From UBA7236 sp964638865 (GTDB taxonomy: Bacteria; Bacteroidota; Bacteroidia; Chitinophagales; BACL12): a DNA stretch of 11,354 nucleotides. Position numbers and translations under genes: made by a program. Within the stretch, counting starts at the first letter, position 1, and every line of letters starts with the position of its first letter. Below, in pieces: positions 1 to 6,657 of the stretch. The stretch is taken from contig CAZXBG010000132.1 of NCBI GenBank assembly GCA_964638865.1, forward strand, positions 1 to 11,354. Direction: 5' to 3'. The notes beneath the pieces are model-generated. The model was given only the letters and a program-made list of their open reading frames with translations, searched no databases and was not told the origin of the DNA.

Positions 1-200
1 TTGGCAGGTTATTTAATTGTTTGGAATGCCGAACCCTGCTAATACTTCTTCGCCAACCCTGCGCCTTGGAATACGCAGGGTTGGCAGGTTATTTAATTGT
101 TTGGAATGCCGAACCCTGCTAATACTTCTTCGCAGGTTAGTTAATTGTTTGGAATGCCAAACCCTGCTAATACTTCTTCGCTAGCCCTGCGCCTTGAATA
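1..200. repeat. Tandem repeat, 80-bp unit, about 2.5 copies
   Basis: Three head-to-tail copies are visible. Copy 1 (1-80) is full length. Copy 2 (81-132) is identical to the first 52 bases of copy 1 and then stops. Copy 3 (133 to about 200) restarts at unit position 5 and is degenerate, with changes at 140, 159, 182 and 184 and one missing G near 197. Copy 3 lies 48 bp from copy 2 instead of 80 because 32 bases are missing between them. No frame stays open through the unit, so it is not a coding repeat. It touches the window edge, so the array may continue to the left. Function is unknown; a dispersed intergenic repeat family is the simplest reading. Confidence 0.9.
52..85. repeat. Perfect 12-bp inverted repeat (hairpin) inside the 80-bp unit
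   Basis: GCCAACCCTGCG at 52-63 is the exact reverse complement of CGCAGGGTTGGC at 74-85, leaving a 10-base loop at 64-73. The right arm spans the junction of repeat copies 1 and 2. No T-tract follows on either strand, so it does not look like an intrinsic terminator. The 32 bases 53-84 are exactly those missing between copies 2 and 3. Copy 3 keeps a decayed left arm at 181-191 and no right arm. Confidence 0.85.
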
Positions 201-338
201 TGTTTTGCGAAGGAGAGGGTGAACAAACCTTTTTGGAAACCTTACAGTGTATAGTTCAGTATAAAGTTTCGGAGTCGGGGGAATTGCAATTTATGCAAGG
301 TGAAATGGTATTAATTAAATTGAAAAAAAAATAAAAGT
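201..338. other. Intergenic leader, no gene seen
   Basis: With the repeat at 1-200 this completes a 338-base stretch without a gene. Both strands are broken by stops or covered only by an antisense frame running into the next gene (256-438, minus), which has no family-like features. TATAAAGTTTCG near 260-271 is only a loose match to the Bacteroidota -7 element (TAnnTTTG). I could not place a convincing promoter for the lipoprotein that starts at 339. Confidence 0.5.
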
Positions 339-767
339 ATGCAAAATTTAAAATTATTTCTGATCGCGATATTGATCTCGCAAACCTGGATATCCTGTAA
401 AAACGTTGGTGAAAGGGTATCCGATGAGGAACAAACAAAAGCAGATGCCGTGCAGGAATGTTATTTATATGTAGAGAATTCTGATACCATAAAAATGGAA
501 ATCACGATACAGGATACCAAAATAACCGGTAATCTGGTTTATAATTTATACGAAAAGGATAAAAATGTCGGCACCATAAGAGGTGAAATGCAGGGCGAAA
601 GATTAAATGCAATTTATACCTTTAAAAGTGAAGGTGTTGAGTCCACCAGAGAGTTAACATTTAAGAAAAATGGCGATGCCTTTGTGGAAGGATATTATTT
701 AGATGGAAATCATACTATCGTAGATTTCCCCGGCAAGGTAGTACTTTTAAAAGTGACATGTAAATAA
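339..767 (+). CDS. Small lipoprotein of unknown function
   Basis: This encodes 142 residues. The first 20 form a lipoprotein signal: a short basic start (MQNLK), a hydrophobic core (about 6-15) and the lipobox WISC with the lipidated cysteine at residue 20. The acidic stretch after it (ERVSDEEQ) looks like a flexible linker. Residues 40-142 alternate polar and hydrophobic positions, as expected of a small beta-rich domain, and contain two further cysteines (41 and 141) close to the two ends of that domain that could pair. The ATG at 339 is the only start giving a complete signal peptide; the region before it is A-rich with no Shine-Dalgarno site. It stands alone and converges on the DUF2809 gene. 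I do not recognise a characterised family. Similar short lipoproteins are common and mostly unannotated in Bacteroidota. Cell-envelope location is likely, function unknown. Confidence 0.8.
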   Translation: MQNLKLFLIAILISQTWISCKNVGERVSDEEQTKADAVQECYLYVENSDTIKMEITIQDTKITGNLVYNLYEKDKNVGTIRGEMQGERLNAIYTFKSEGVESTRELTFKKNGDAFVEGYYLDGNHTIVDFPGKVVLLKVTCK

Positions 768-815
768 TTTTTTCACAAAGCCTGGAATAAAGTCTGTTTT
801 AATTCAGCCTAAAAG

Positions 816-1187
816 TTAATTTTTATACATTTTTTCTATAAAGAGTACAATCATTATACCGCAAGTATACATCACTATATCCATCCAATTAAAAGAAGAA
901 CCCATAATTATTTTGGCGAGTTTGGAATGTTCTAATCCTAAAATTTCTATTAATTGAAGATATTGTAAAAATTCGACTAAAAATGCAAACAACAATACTG
1001 CAATTGCTGTCTTAAATATTGGAACAACAAAAAATGATTTTATAAAACAGTAGATCAATATCACCACTAAAAGATCACCAAAATAAGGTCGAATGAATTT
1101 ATCTTTTATAAAAAGTGCGATGCATATCTCTGTTATAAAAAGGATTAAGGTAAAAAGTGCGTATTTTTTATTAAAGGTTATTGGCAT
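816..1187 (-). CDS. DUF2809 family membrane protein
   Basis: This encodes 123 residues, a normal length for DUF2809. Four hydrophobic segments are visible at about 10-28, 36-55, 57-78 and 103-118. Family-like motifs are the conserved IALF...DKFIRPYFGDLLVVILIY block (about 23-46) and GSSFNWMDIVMYTCG near the C-terminus (about 96-110). It is therefore an inner-membrane protein with short loops. The biochemical role of DUF2809 is not established. The gene converges with the lipoprotein at 339-767, leaving 48 bases without a clear terminator hairpin. It lies 219 bases downstream of the sugar-transferase gene on the same strand, too far and too repeat-rich to assume co-transcription. The ATG at 1187 puts the first hydrophobic segment after a short basic start (MPITFNKK). 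Confidence 0.85.
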   Translation of the reverse strand: MPITFNKKYALFTLILFITEICIALFIKDKFIRPYFGDLLVVILIYCFIKSFFVVPIFKTAIAVLLFAFLVEFLQYLQLIEILGLEHSKLAKIIMGSSFNWMDIVMYTCGIMIVLFIEKMYKN

Positions 1188-1238
1188 AAGTCTTTGTTAA
1201 AGTCTCTGTTATAGTTGCATTATTCACACTTTTTTTTC

Positions 1239-1266
1239 GACAAGGGTATCGTGACAAGTGACAAGG
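1239..1266. repeat. Degenerate heptanucleotide repeat, GACAAGK
   Basis: Four 7-base units lie in phase: GACAAGG (1239-1245), a diverged GTATCGT (1246-1252), GACAAGT (1253-1259) and GACAAGG (1260-1266). The tract is in the non-coding stretch between the sugar transferase and the DUF2809 gene. Confidence 0.6.
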
Positions 1267-1366
1267 GAAAACAAATGATGGAATTTGGGAAAGGTTTAAA
1301 TGAAATTTGAACTCCTTTTTCCTACTCCATTTTAAGATGGAACAAAAAGGTTTCATGTTACAAGCT

Positions 1367-1408
1367 GCCAACTTCCCACTGCCCACTGCTCACTTCCCAC
1401 TGCCCACT
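1367..1408 (-). repeat. Heptanucleotide tandem repeat, AGTGGGC type
   Basis: On the minus strand five 7-base units follow in phase: AGTGGGC (1408-1402), AGTGGGA (1401-1395), AGTGAGC (1394-1388), AGTGGGC (1387-1381) and AGTGGGA (1380-1374). A decayed unit AGTTGGC (1373-1367) follows. The first unit supplies the last two bases of the TAG stop codon (1409-1407) of the sugar transferase. It resembles the short tandemly repeated heptamers described in other bacteria such as cyanobacteria. Confidence 0.75.
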
Positions 1409-2831
1409 ACTTCCCCTTCCCCTGAAAAATAATTAATACCGTATAAAACATGATCTTAAAATCAATAGCCAAACTCATATTTTCGATATACAGCAGATCG
1501 TATTTCATACGTTGTATCATTTGTTCCACATCGCTGGCGTAACCAAATTTTACCATGCCCCAACTTGTTAATCCGGGTTTTACTTTTTGCAGGTGTTTGT
1601 AGGTAGGAGCAATTTGTGTAATTCTGTCAATGTAAAATTGTCGTTCCGGACGAGGGCCAACCAGACTCATTTCTCCTTTAAAAATATTAAATATCTGCGG
1701 TAATTCATCGAAACGCCATTTGCGCATAATCTTTCCCCAGGTAGTAATACGTTCATCATTTTCGCTGGATAGCGCGGGACCATTTTCTTCGGCATCTATA
1801 AACATACTTCTGAATTTATAAATGGTAAATAGTTTATTATTTATACCTACTCTTTGTTGTTTATAAATAATGGGACCTTTGGATGATAATTTTACTTTAA
1901 AAGCAATAAATAAAAATAAGGGCCATAAAATTAATATTGCAATTATCGAAACTGCAATATCAATTCCCCTTTTAATAAATCGCTGCCAGCGCGGCATCAG
2001 ATCCGGATAAATTTCGATGAGCACTGCTCCCAATACATTACTCATTTTAACGGAGCCTGATAATATATCGTACATATCAGGAACTATCTTTATAACAATA
2101 TCTCCTTTTTCGGCAAGGGTATCAATTATTTTATTGAGCAGATGATGTTCAGATGTTTCAATGGCAATAATTACTTCATCAATATTTCGATCTTCAATGA
2201 TAGCGTTAAGCTGCGACAATTTACCGAGATTGGGCATGTATTTCGTGAGTTCACTGTCGTGATTTCCATTTACTTCAACATATCCGGTGAAAGCATATCC
2301 CAACGACTTTTTATAATTAGTTATTTCTTTATAAATAGCCAATGCGCGTTGATCGCTGCCGATAATAATTGTGGTATATGCAACAATACCCTTTTGCAAT
2401 TGTTTTTTAGCCTGCGAAAGAATGATCATTCTGCTAATGGTGGTAAGCAGAAATTGAGCGGCGAATAAGAGAAAAAATAACTGGTAATAATCATGGTAAT
2501 CGCTGATATAATCATCGAGTAACAAAGAAAAGAAAATAATCAATACGCCTATAAATGCAATAACAAAGGTTCGTGTTATTTCTGCCAGTCTCGATTTTCG
2601 ATAAATATCGGTATAGGTTCCGGCTACAAAATATAAAACCAGCCAGATAAGAGGTATTCCGAATATTCCGATAAAAAAATTACGGTCATTTAATATCTGT
2701 TCTTTGATATTGATTGGATAGTCCTCAATAAAAAATTTGCGGTAAAAGAAAAATCCCGCCCATACCAGCATAGCAGTTGCATAATCGAAGAAAATATAAG
2801 TTAATATGCCAATTCTCCTTTTAAAACGCAT
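1407..2831 (-). CDS. Polyprenyl-phosphate sugar-1-phosphate transferase (WcaJ-like)
   Basis: This encodes 474 residues, a normal length for the exopolysaccharide polyprenyl glycosylphosphotransferase family. The enzyme moves a sugar-1-phosphate from a nucleotide sugar to undecaprenyl phosphate at the inner membrane, starting a surface glycan repeat unit. N-terminal transmembrane segments lie at about 10-30, 52-70, 86-105 and 115-135, then a soluble CoA-binding-like domain (about 150-265), then the C-terminal bacterial sugar transferase domain (about 284-474) with its membrane helix at 289-311. Visible motifs are KRGIDIAVS (287-295), KFRSM (339-343), FDELPQ (374-379) with the catalytic Asp-Glu pair D375/E376, VGPRPE (391-396) and KPGLT (418-422). 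Its ATG overlaps the stop of the upstream lipoprotein by one base (TAATG), so translation is probably coupled. The C-terminus (GKGK) ends directly at a heptanucleotide repeat. The sugar substrate cannot be read from the sequence. Confidence 0.95.
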   Translation of the reverse strand: MRFKRRIGILTYIFFDYATAMLVWAGFFFYRKFFIEDYPINIKEQILNDRNFFIGIFGIPLIWLVLYFVAGTYTDIYRKSRLAEITRTFVIAFIGVLIIFFSLLLDDYISDYHDYYQLFFLLFAAQFLLTTISRMIILSQAKKQLQKGIVAYTTIIIGSDQRALAIYKEITNYKKSLGYAFTGYVEVNGNHDSELTKYMPNLGKLSQLNAIIEDRNIDEVIIAIETSEHHLLNKIIDTLAEKGDIVIKIVPDMYDILSGSVKMSNVLGAVLIEIYPDLMPRWQRFIKRGIDIAVSIIAILILWPLFLFIAFKVKLSSKGPIIYKQQRVGINNKLFTIYKFRSMFIDAEENGPALSSENDERITTWGKIMRKWRFDELPQIFNIFKGEMSLVGPRPERQFYIDRITQIAPTYKHLQKVKPGLTSWGMVKFGYASDVEQMIQRMKYDLLYIENMSLAIDFKIMFYTVLIIFQGKGK

Positions 2832-3703
2832 TAATTGGATTCTATGATCTTTAAATTGTCAAAATATATTTTGGCAGTATCGCCGCTTGTATTTATTGCT
2901 CTGAATTCCAGATTATACGATTCGGGTTGGTATGCTGAAAAAAATTGTAGAGTTGGATTTAAATTGACATAAATTTTATTCCAATAATCTTTTGCAGTTA
3001 TAGTTAATACTTCATCGTAAATTGTGGAGCCACCGGTAGTATTGCACCGTAAATAAACGAGATAATTAATGTCGCATTTATAATCGATCTCCAAAAATAA
3101 TTGATGATCAATGGTGCCGAAAAAAAGTGGATCGGTGCTAACTCTAAATGTATCGAGGTCGGGAGTTAGGGTTGCAATTGCAGATCGTAAACCTTCAAAT
3201 ATATCTGTTACTGAAGTTGTTGTGGTTAAATCGGCTTCACTTTCCACGCTGTGAAAACTATTTCCCGTTTCAAATCTATCCTTAAATAAAAAAGTTATTG
3301 CAGCAGATGGTTTGTAGGTGGAAGAAGGATATAATGTATCTGTTTCTCCTTCAATTAAATTTCGCGTAATAGAGTAGCCATTATAAAAAGGATATATCAT
3401 TGCTGTTCCGGATATTCCATTTTCTTTTATTCCGGGATATACAATAATATCTGTTTCGCCTGATTCTAATATTGGAACCGTAGCAGGTAATTCGAATGCA
3501 CCAATAAAAATTCCATTTGCGTATACCCAGGCATCTGTAATTTTAGTGGAGGGATATCCCTGCAATTCGAGATTGCAACTGAAAGTAAAATCATTTAGGT
3601 AAACATAAGACGGAATCTTTTCCTGCGGATTAATTATTTCACAACTACTTATTACAGTGATAAAAAATAGGGGTAATATTTTCTTTAATTTAATTCTTTT
3701 CAT
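2831..3703 (-). CDS. Lipoprotein of unknown function in glycan operon
   Basis: This encodes 290 residues. A basic start (MKRIKLKK) and hydrophobic core lead to the lipobox ISSC, with the lipidated cysteine at residue 21. Residues 55-100 (DAWVYANGIFIGAFELPA, then a valine-rich strand ending YPGIKENG) resemble a PEGA-like or carboxypeptidase-regulatory-like beta-sandwich repeat. Residues 135-290 look like a beta jelly-roll, ending in the IYFDNLKI motif often seen at the last strand of carbohydrate-binding-like folds. These fold readings are inferences from pattern only. It lies 40 bases downstream of the oxidoreductase gene and overlaps the transferase start (TAATG), so it is firmly part of the operon. 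A glycan-binding or envelope-anchoring role would fit, but I do not recognise a characterised family. The ATG at 3703 is chosen because it gives an intact signal peptide. Confidence 0.85.
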   Translation of the reverse strand: MKRIKLKKILPLFFITVISSCEIINPQEKIPSYVYLNDFTFSCNLELQGYPSTKITDAWVYANGIFIGAFELPATVPILESGETDIIVYPGIKENGISGTAMIYPFYNGYSITRNLIEGETDTLYPSSTYKPSAAITFLFKDRFETGNSFHSVESEADLTTTTSVTDIFEGLRSAIATLTPDLDTFRVSTDPLFFGTIDHQLFLEIDYKCDINYLVYLRCNTTGGSTIYDEVLTITAKDYWNKIYVNLNPTLQFFSAYQPESYNLEFRAINTSGDTAKIYFDNLKIIESN

Positions 3704-3704
3704 C

Positions 3705-3728
3705 TTCCAACTTTAAAATTTCCAACTT
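3705..3728 (-). repeat. Pair of AGTTGGA heptamers in operon gap
   Basis: On the minus strand AAGTTGGAA occurs at 3728-3720 and again at 3713-3705, 15 bases apart, within the 40-base gap between the oxidoreductase stop and the lipoprotein start. The second copy ends just before the lipoprotein ATG. It may be a remnant of a heptamer tract, and its purine-rich GGAAG could also act as a weak ribosome contact. Confidence 0.45.
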
Positions 3729-3743
3729 CGGTCTGCATTAATC

Positions 3744-4724
3744 TCAATATGCAATGTTCTTCTCAATTTTATGCAATATCATATGTGCTACTTGCAAAGC
3801 TCTGTACCCATCATCAATAGTTACCGGAGTTTCGGTATCATTTAATATTGCTTTGGCAAATAATTCCAGTTCCATTTTTATGGCATTAACAGGAACTATG
3901 TCCGGTTTATGCATATGCAATGCCTTCTTTTTAAAAGAGTTACCAGTGTTAATATCTATGGTTAACGCATCTTCGCCGGCAATAGCATCTGTGAGCGTCA
4001 ATATTTCTGTCACATTTTCACCAAAATCAACCGCAATATACATATCTCGCTGAAACATTCTCATTTTGCGCATTTTTTTCATCGAAATACGACTTGCAGT
4101 TAGGTTGGCAACACATCCATTATCAAACTCAAGACGCGCATTTGCTATATCAGGTTGGTTGCTGATCACTTTTACACCACTGGCACTCACCCGTTTTACA
4201 TTGGATTTCACAATATGTAAAATGATATCGATGTCATGAATCATAAGGTCGAGAACCACTGAAACATCTGTTCCCCTGGGGTTAAAACTGGAAAGCCGGT
4301 GACTTTCAATAAACATCGGTTGTAGGTCGATACCCTGGACCGCCAAAAATGCGGGATTAAAACGTTCAACGTGGCCTACCTGCGCTTTTACATTGGCCTC
4401 ATGGGCCAGCGACATTAAATATTTTGCCTCGTGAACAGAATTTGCCAATGGTTTTTCTACAAAAATATGTTTGGCCTTTTTCAGGGATGCACGTGCACAA
4501 TCATAATGAGAGACAGTTGGGGTAACTATATCAACTGCGTCGACTGCGTCAATTAATTTGTGAATATTGGTAAAACGGGTGATTCCGAAAGTTTTTTCAG
4601 CGTATTGAGCATTTGTTTCGTCGGGATCATAAAAGCCCACCAATTCAAAATCGGGGATATCCTTCAAAATCTTGAGATGAATTTTACCGAGATGGCCTGC
4701 GCCTAAAACACCAATTCTTACCAT
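3744..4724 (-). CDS. Gfo/Idh/MocA family oxidoreductase
   Basis: This encodes 326 residues, typical for the family. The N-terminal Rossmann domain begins with GAGHLG (8-13) for NAD(P) binding, followed by the acidic YDPDE (32-36) after beta-2. The family EKP motif is at 90-92, with the lysine expected to act in catalysis. GHVERFNPAF (117-126) and DLMIHDIDIIL (159-169), with the histidine-aspartate pair at 163-164, are characteristic of the branch that includes sugar-nucleotide 3-dehydrogenases of the GnnA type. The substrate is therefore probably a UDP-sugar, but this is inference. It is the first gene of an operon with a lipoprotein and a sugar-1-phosphate transferase, which supports a role in making an activated sugar for surface glycan or lipid A. 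It is divergent from lnt across 148 bases. The ATG at 4724 begins directly on the first beta strand. Confidence 0.92.
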   Translation of the reverse strand: MVRIGVLGAGHLGKIHLKILKDIPDFELVGFYDPDETNAQYAEKTFGITRFTNIHKLIDAVDAVDIVTPTVSHYDCARASLKKAKHIFVEKPLANSVHEAKYLMSLAHEANVKAQVGHVERFNPAFLAVQGIDLQPMFIESHRLSSFNPRGTDVSVVLDLMIHDIDIILHIVKSNVKRVSASGVKVISNQPDIANARLEFDNGCVANLTASRISMKKMRKMRMFQRDMYIAVDFGENVTEILTLTDAIAGEDALTIDINTGNSFKKKALHMHKPDIVPVNAIKMELELFAKAILNDTETPVTIDDGYRALQVAHMILHKIEKNIAY

Positions 4725-4737
4725 AGATGTATTTGTG

Positions 4738-4745
4738 CAAAAATA
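4738..4745 (-). promoter_or_regulatory. Candidate -7 element for the glycan operon
   Basis: The minus strand reads TATTTTTG, matching the Bacteroidota -7 consensus TAnnTTTG. TTG triplets lie 16 (4764-4762) and 23 (4771-4769) bases upstream, either of which could serve as the -33 element. Transcription would start only about 8 bases before the ATG at 4724. This is a short AT-rich match and could be chance. Confidence 0.3.
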
Positions 4746-4805
4746 GAATTTTAGACGGGAGCAATATGCAATTTTCTATTTTAAATGTCCACCCTTAATC
4801 CATTT

Positions 4806-4827
4806 TGTATCACTATGGATACATTTG
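4806..4827 (+). promoter_or_regulatory. Candidate lnt -7 element overlapped by a small dyad
   Basis: TACATTTG at 4820-4827 matches TAnnTTTG exactly. It lies 45 bases before the lnt ATG, leaving room for a normal leader. No good -33 TTG is seen at the expected distance. A perfect 6-bp dyad, TGTATC (4806-4811) and GATACA (4818-4823), overlaps the element and could be an operator or coincidence. Confidence 0.35.
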
Positions 4828-4872
4828 AAGAAAATTCTATAAGGCAAAATTCGTTTATCTTCACGCAGATTT

Positions 4873-6558
4873 ATGAATAGGAATTTGAAGAGTGTTTTAT
4901 CCCTTTTTTTTATTTTACCCGTCCTGTCGGGCTTAATGTTATGGCAGGCTTGGCCACCATTGCAGCTTAGTTTTTTGGCTTTCGGTGGTTTTGTTCCACT
5001 ACTGATTGCTGAAAAAGTAATATCGGATACCTATAAAAAATATACGACTTTAAAGGTTTGGATAAGTTTATACACCGGACTACTTATTTGGAATTTAACA
5101 ACTACCTGGTGGGTAGGAAATGCGAGTTTGGCAGGTGGATTATTTGCGAATCTTGCAAATCCGGTTTTAATGACCGTTCCTTTCATGTTGGCTCGAAATA
5201 CGAGAAAACAATTTGGCAACAGATTGGGATATGCTTCCCTGATATTTTTTTGGATGGCATTTGAATCCATTCATTTAAGTTGGGAACTTACCTGGCCCTG
5301 GTTGAGTGTTGGAAATGTATTTGCGGTCCATCATAGTTGGATACAGTGGTACGAATTTACAGGAATTTTTGGCGGAACCCTTTGGGTATGGGTGAGCAAT
5401 ATTTTATTGTTCTTAATTTTATACAATAAAATATTTCTTGCTGAAAAAAATAATGCACAAAATACTACGCTTTTCAAAAAATACCTGCCAATAATATCAT
5501 TGGTATTATTATTAATTATTCCTATAATTATTTCAAAAATAATGTATAATAATTATACTGAAATAGGTAAACCTGTGAATGTAACAGTATTGCAACCAAA
5601 TTTCGATCCCTATACAGAGAAATTTGATATTCCCTATACGGTGCAAATGGAAAAAATGCTGACATTATCAAAACAAAAATTAACGGATAGTACCAATTAC
5701 CTTGTTTGGCCCGAAACATCTGTTCAAAAAGATATTTGGCTGGATAAATTAAAATATGAAAAACCAGTTCGTGACCTTTCGAAATTAATTGACAGTTTCC
5801 CAAATCTGACCATAGTTTTAGGAATAAACGGATTTGAAAGGTATGATTCCAAAGATGCCTCCATTACTGCAAGACAAATAATTACAAACCGGGCACCTAC
5901 CATGCTTTCTGACACCATGTATTATGATATTTATAATACTGCATTACAAATCGATTCTTCTATGTTATTGCCATATTATCATAAATCAAAATTAGTTCCC
6001 GGAGTTGAACGAATGCCCTATCCTCAATTTTTTAAATTTTTGGGAGATAAGGCAATTGAGTTGGGTGGAATTAGCGGAAGTTTGGGAACACAAAAGGAAC
6101 GAACAGTGTTTTATAATAAAGATTCTATTGGTATTGCACCGGTAATTTGTTTTGAAAGTGTATTTGGTGAATATGTTTCTGATTATGTTAGTAATGGTGC
6201 CGAATTAATTTTTATAATTACTAATGATGGATGGTGGGGAAATACTTCCGGATACAGACAACATTGTTTATACGGGAAATTGAGAAGTATAGAGACCCGT
6301 CGTTGTATTGCACGTTCGGCAAATACCGGCATCTCTTGTTTTATAAACCAAAGAGGTGATATTTCTCAGGCAACGGCATGGCGGGAAGATGCAGTGTTAA
6401 ATGCAACTTTGTTGGCCAGCGATGAAAAAACTTTTTATGTTAAATATGGCGATTATCTTGCACGTGTTGCCCTCTGGATGTCCGGATTTTTAATTTTGAT
6501 GACTTTTATATCTGCTAAAATTATTAATCGGAAAAAAAATAAGGAAATAAATATTTAA
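4873..6558 (+). CDS. lnt: Apolipoprotein N-acyltransferase
   Basis: This encodes 561 residues, slightly longer than the roughly 510-residue enterobacterial enzyme. It adds the third acyl chain to the N-terminal cysteine of lipoproteins in the inner membrane. Hydrophobic segments fill about 8-225, followed by a periplasmic nitrilase-like domain (about 235-520) and a final membrane helix at about 529-553. The catalytic triad of the family is readable: glutamate E281 in VWPETS, lysine K371 in YYHKSKLVP and cysteine C426 in PVICFES. Other family signatures are TNDGWWG (450-456) and the RSIETRRCIARSANTG block (471-486). The lysine motif reads LVPGVE rather than the LVPFGE of proteobacterial enzymes. 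The three lipoproteins in this window are potential substrates, though the gene serves the whole cell. It is followed 99 bases later by the phosphatase gene on the same strand. Confidence 0.95.
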   Translation: MNRNLKSVLSLFFILPVLSGLMLWQAWPPLQLSFLAFGGFVPLLIAEKVISDTYKKYTTLKVWISLYTGLLIWNLTTTWWVGNASLAGGLFANLANPVLMTVPFMLARNTRKQFGNRLGYASLIFFWMAFESIHLSWELTWPWLSVGNVFAVHHSWIQWYEFTGIFGGTLWVWVSNILLFLILYNKIFLAEKNNAQNTTLFKKYLPIISLVLLLIIPIIISKIMYNNYTEIGKPVNVTVLQPNFDPYTEKFDIPYTVQMEKMLTLSKQKLTDSTNYLVWPETSVQKDIWLDKLKYEKPVRDLSKLIDSFPNLTIVLGINGFERYDSKDASITARQIITNRAPTMLSDTMYYDIYNTALQIDSSMLLPYYHKSKLVPGVERMPYPQFFKFLGDKAIELGGISGSLGTQKERTVFYNKDSIGIAPVICFESVFGEYVSDYVSNGAELIFIITNDGWWGNTSGYRQHCLYGKLRSIETRRCIARSANTGISCFINQRGDISQATAWREDAVLNATLLASDEKTFYVKYGDYLARVALWMSGFLILMTFISAKIINRKKNKEINI

Positions 6559-6657
6559 ATTATTCGTTTTCGTTTTAATCAGGTTTAAATCTTTATTTTA
6601 ATAATAATTAATTAGGATTACTATGTTTATTATTTATACAATTAACCTTTATCAATT

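Noticed and set aside
1..200. CRISPR-like array
   Set aside because: The repeated unit is about 80 bp and contiguous, with no unique spacers, and no cas genes are nearby.
768..815. Bidirectional terminator between convergent genes
   Set aside because: The T- and A-rich runs are not joined to any inverted repeat that I could pair.
1171..1386. Open frame of 71 codons on the minus strand
   Set aside because: It overlaps the start of the DUF2809 gene and is built partly from the heptamer tracts. Its product is rich in Cys, Lys and Ser with no domain pattern or signal, so it is judged non-coding.
2142..2468. Open frame of 108 codons on the plus strand
   Set aside because: It is antisense within the sugar transferase gene and shows no recognisable domain.
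6559..6657. Possible promoter or terminator between lnt and the phosphatase gene
   Set aside because: The 99 bases are extremely AT-rich, but I found no TAnnTTTG element, no stable hairpin and no repeat, so nothing is called.
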